DNA of 64,000 nucleotides from Bacteroidales bacterium (lineage in GTDB: Bacteria > Bacteroidota > Bacteroidia > Bacteroidales > Tenuifilaceae): contig JACABB010000003.1 in assembly GCA_013376985.1 (NCBI GenBank), forward strand, positions 190,465 to 254,464. The letters are read 5' to 3'. The translations under genes and the position numbers were made by a program. Below, piece after piece: positions 62,098 through 64,000 of this stretch (position 1 is its first letter; each line of letters starts with the position of its first letter). Under the pieces are notes generated by a model. It worked only from the letters and a program-made list of their open reading frames with translations, was not told where the DNA came from and did not search any database.

Positions 62098-63433
62098 GCT
62101 TTTCAATTATCCCTTTTACGCAGTTTACCTTTTCATCCAACATTGCTTTGGTTTTGGCTTCGGCAATGAATCGTAGGTATGGTTCGGTGTTGGAGGGGCG
62201 GATGTTGAACCACCAGTCGGGGAACTCAACACGGTAGCCATCAAAATCGAATGATACGGTTGGTTTTTCTGTTCCAATAAAATGATTGCGAACGGCATCC
62301 ATGGCTTCCTTTTTCTTCTCAATTTTGAAGTTGATTTCGCCAGAGTTGGCGTAGGTTTCAATCTTACCGATTAGCTGCGATACGGAGATTCCTTTGGCTT
62401 TCATCTTGCTAACTACGTTTAGGATTAGCATACATGCAAGGAGACCTGAATCGGAGTAGTAGAAGTCGCAGAAGTAGTAATGCCCTGCAAGCTCGCCACC
62501 ATAAATACCGTTAATTTCACGAAGTTTTGGCGCAGCATAAGCACGTCCAACACGCCATGTTTGGGTTGTGCCACCCATCTTTGATAGATATTCGCCAACG
62601 GCCTTTGAGGTTCTGATATCCTGAAGTACCAAGCCTTTCTGATTCTTCTCTTCCAAGAAGTAGTGACCCAACACAGCAATCATAAGATCTGGGGAGATAA
62701 AGCGGGAGTTTTCATCAACAAACATAACCCTGTCGGCATCGCCATCGAATACAATTCCTATATCGCATTTGTTATCCTTAACGAGTTTCTGTAGGTCGAC
62801 AATGTTCTCGGGAACGAGTGGGTTTGCCTCGTGGTTTGGGAAAGTTCCATCAAGGTCATCGTAGATATAAACTGGGGTGTTGCCAAGTATATCCTTGATT
62901 AAAAGGGCAGCCATTCCGTTTGAGCAGTCGATACCGATTTTTAGGCTTGAGTAGTTGCCAATGTATTGCTTTAGGTACTTTAGATATTCGTCTTTTACAT
63001 CAAAATCGATAATCTTGCCCTTTTTGGCAACGGGGGTAACTTTATCGTTTTTAATTCTTGTTTCAATCTCCTTTAGGCCTGTATCGTAACCAACGGGTAG
63101 AGCATTCTCACGGGATACCTTCATGCCGTTGTACTCACGTGGGTTGTGTGATGCGGTGATCTGAACGGATGCGTTGAAGTTATTCTTTGCTGTGGCAAAG
63201 TAAACCATTGGTGTGGTTGCCAACCCGAGGTTATAGACATCGGCACCAGCATCGGTTATGCCTCTGGTTAGGTAGTCGTATATTTCATCGGATGATACCC
63301 GAGCATCGCGACCAACGAGTACTTTGTTGGTTTTTAGAAGATCGACCAGAAAGAATCCGATTTTGTAGGCATCGTCCTTGTTAAAATCCTTGTTGTAAAT
63401 TCCACGGATATCGTATGCATGAAAAGCTCCCAT
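62090..63433 (-). CDS. Phosphomannomutase/phosphoglucomutase
   Basis: The protein has 447 residues, the usual length. Motifs: TASHNP with the phospho-serine S95, the metal-binding loop DGDADR (D230-R235), the sugar-binding GGELAGHYY, and the phosphate-binding RPSNTEPYLR near the end. The enzyme interconverts hexose 1- and 6-phosphates in the cytoplasm and feeds the synthesis of surface polysaccharides, agreeing with the deacetylase operon in the window. Single gene. Confidence 0.92.
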   Translation of the reverse strand: MGAFHAYDIRGIYNKDFNKDDAYKIGFFLVDLLKTNKVLVGRDARVSSDEIYDYLTRGITDAGADVYNLGLATTPMVYFATAKNNFNASVQITASHNPREYNGMKVSRENALPVGYDTGLKEIETRIKNDKVTPVAKKGKIIDFDVKDEYLKYLKQYIGNYSSLKIGIDCSNGMAALLIKDILGNTPVYIYDDLDGTFPNHEANPLVPENIVDLQKLVKDNKCDIGIVFDGDADRVMFVDENSRFISPDLMIAVLGHYFLEEKNQKGLVLQDIRTSKAVGEYLSKMGGTTQTWRVGRAYAAPKLREINGIYGGELAGHYYFCDFYYSDSGLLACMLILNVVSKMKAKGISVSQLIGKIETYANSGEINFKIEKKKEAMDAVRNHFIGTEKPTVSFDFDGYRVEFPDWWFNIRPSNTEPYLRFIAEAKTKAMLDEKVNCVKGIIEKLK

Positions 63434-64000
63434 AGTATCAGTTTTTAAGCAGTTATGATTTAACGGTTTAATATTCGGTAAAAATAATAATTGGTTTAGT
63501 TTGATAGATATATTTAACGGGAAATTCTTGGTATTTGGAATATAAATCCATAAAACTAGTTGTTATGTATACGTTTCGCCTTAAAGTTGGAGGGATTCTA
63601 TTAAAATATAATTGCACAACATCTTCCTGACTCTTTCGGGTCTAGCGACGCCGAAAGGTCTTGCTTTGTGGGAAAGCCTCTTTCAAAACGATTTCACCCC
63701 TAACGGGGTTACAGGGAATTGGTGTTGCTTTAGTTTACCGATATTTCAGCCCGATGGGCTTGTTGGGCGATTGTTCCAATACGATTGGGCAATGGTCTTT
63801 ACTAATTCGGATGGGCTAACGCCGTTAGGCGTGGAATCTTGGTAAAATCAAGCCGACGCTACTGGGTTTAACGCCAGAGGCGTGGAATATTACAAGCAAT
63901 TTACCTATTAGGTGTGTTCTCCAGACTCTTTCGGGTCTACCGACCCCGAAAGGTCTTGCTTTGTGGGAAAGCCTCTTTCAAAACGATTTCACCCCTAACG
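63434..64000. repeat. Non-coding region with 295-bp tandem repeat at the right edge
   Basis: A segment beginning gactctttcgggtcta occurs at 63629-63705 and again from 63924 to the window end, with only a few differences. Each copy contains inverted arms ctttcgg/ccgaaag and cccctaacggggtt-like palindromes. Between them lie acgccgttaggcgtgg and acgccagaggcgtgg units. No gene is credible here; the array continues beyond the window. Confidence 0.75.

Noticed and set aside
1..64000. tRNA genes or attachment sites
   Set aside because: No TTCRA-type T-loop with matching acceptor arms was noticed on either strand, and no long direct repeats flank the element.

Overview
The window looks like a chromosomal segment of a Bacteroidota member, probably near Bacteroidales/Marinilabiliales. 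The signs are AT-rich intergenic DNA, promoters of the TAnnTTTG type, start codons mostly without Shine-Dalgarno sequences, a type IX secretion sorting domain, and families typical of the phylum (DUF4248, small proteins with a GRIVIYPKDVQ core, a DUF6549-like spanin). No rRNA, tRNA, CRISPR array or integrase was recognised.

Layout. (1) 1-12445, plus strand, is a defence island. It holds the tail of a type I restriction HsdR, a GHKL ATPase fused to a PD-(D/E)XK-like nuclease, an AlbA_2/Schlafen-type regulator, and a tight three-gene operon: an SF1 helicase, a 1476-residue protein with about 25 W-x-W repeats ending in a DarT ADP-ribosyltransferase domain, and a DarG macrodomain antitoxin. (2) 12538-30724, minus strand, is one unbroken block of about 20 overlapping genes that looks like an integrated virus of an unfamiliar kind. 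It has many small proteins with glycine-rich membrane helices, small beta-rich candidate capsid proteins, a transglutaminase-like protein, a lysis cassette (transglycosylase, holin, spanin), an SNF2 helicase with a separate N6-adenine methylase, and a RadC-RecA fusion. It has no terminase, portal, tail or integrase that I can recognise. (3) 30887-32030 holds small regulators at the element's edge. (4) 32290-36917 carries a Hachiman defence locus (HamAB) and an orphan gene. (5) 36918-38700 is gene-poor and contains a candidate small RNA.

(6) From 38939 the content turns to ordinary chromosome: ftsE, a four-gene deacetylase/acyltransferase operon for surface glycans, mutS2, a DUF3795 protein, rubrerythrin, several exported proteins, a secreted fibre with a type IX sorting domain, a C13-like peptidase, a DEAD-box helicase with its small basic partner, and phosphoglucomutase/phosphomannomutase. 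(7) A second small accessory patch at 55056-59669 holds a split HipA-like kinase pair and an operon in which a RelA/SpoT-type synthetase lies between two NdpA-like proteins. Intergenic palindromic repeats, one MITE-like element and a 295-bp tandem repeat at the right edge complete the picture.

The strongest candidates for undescribed biology are the helicase/W-repeat-DarT/DarG operon, the tailless virus-like block (with a probable -1 frameshift adding a membrane anchor to its lytic enzyme), and the NdpA/RelA/NdpA operon. All functional statements come from motif reading and recall of families; no searches were run.
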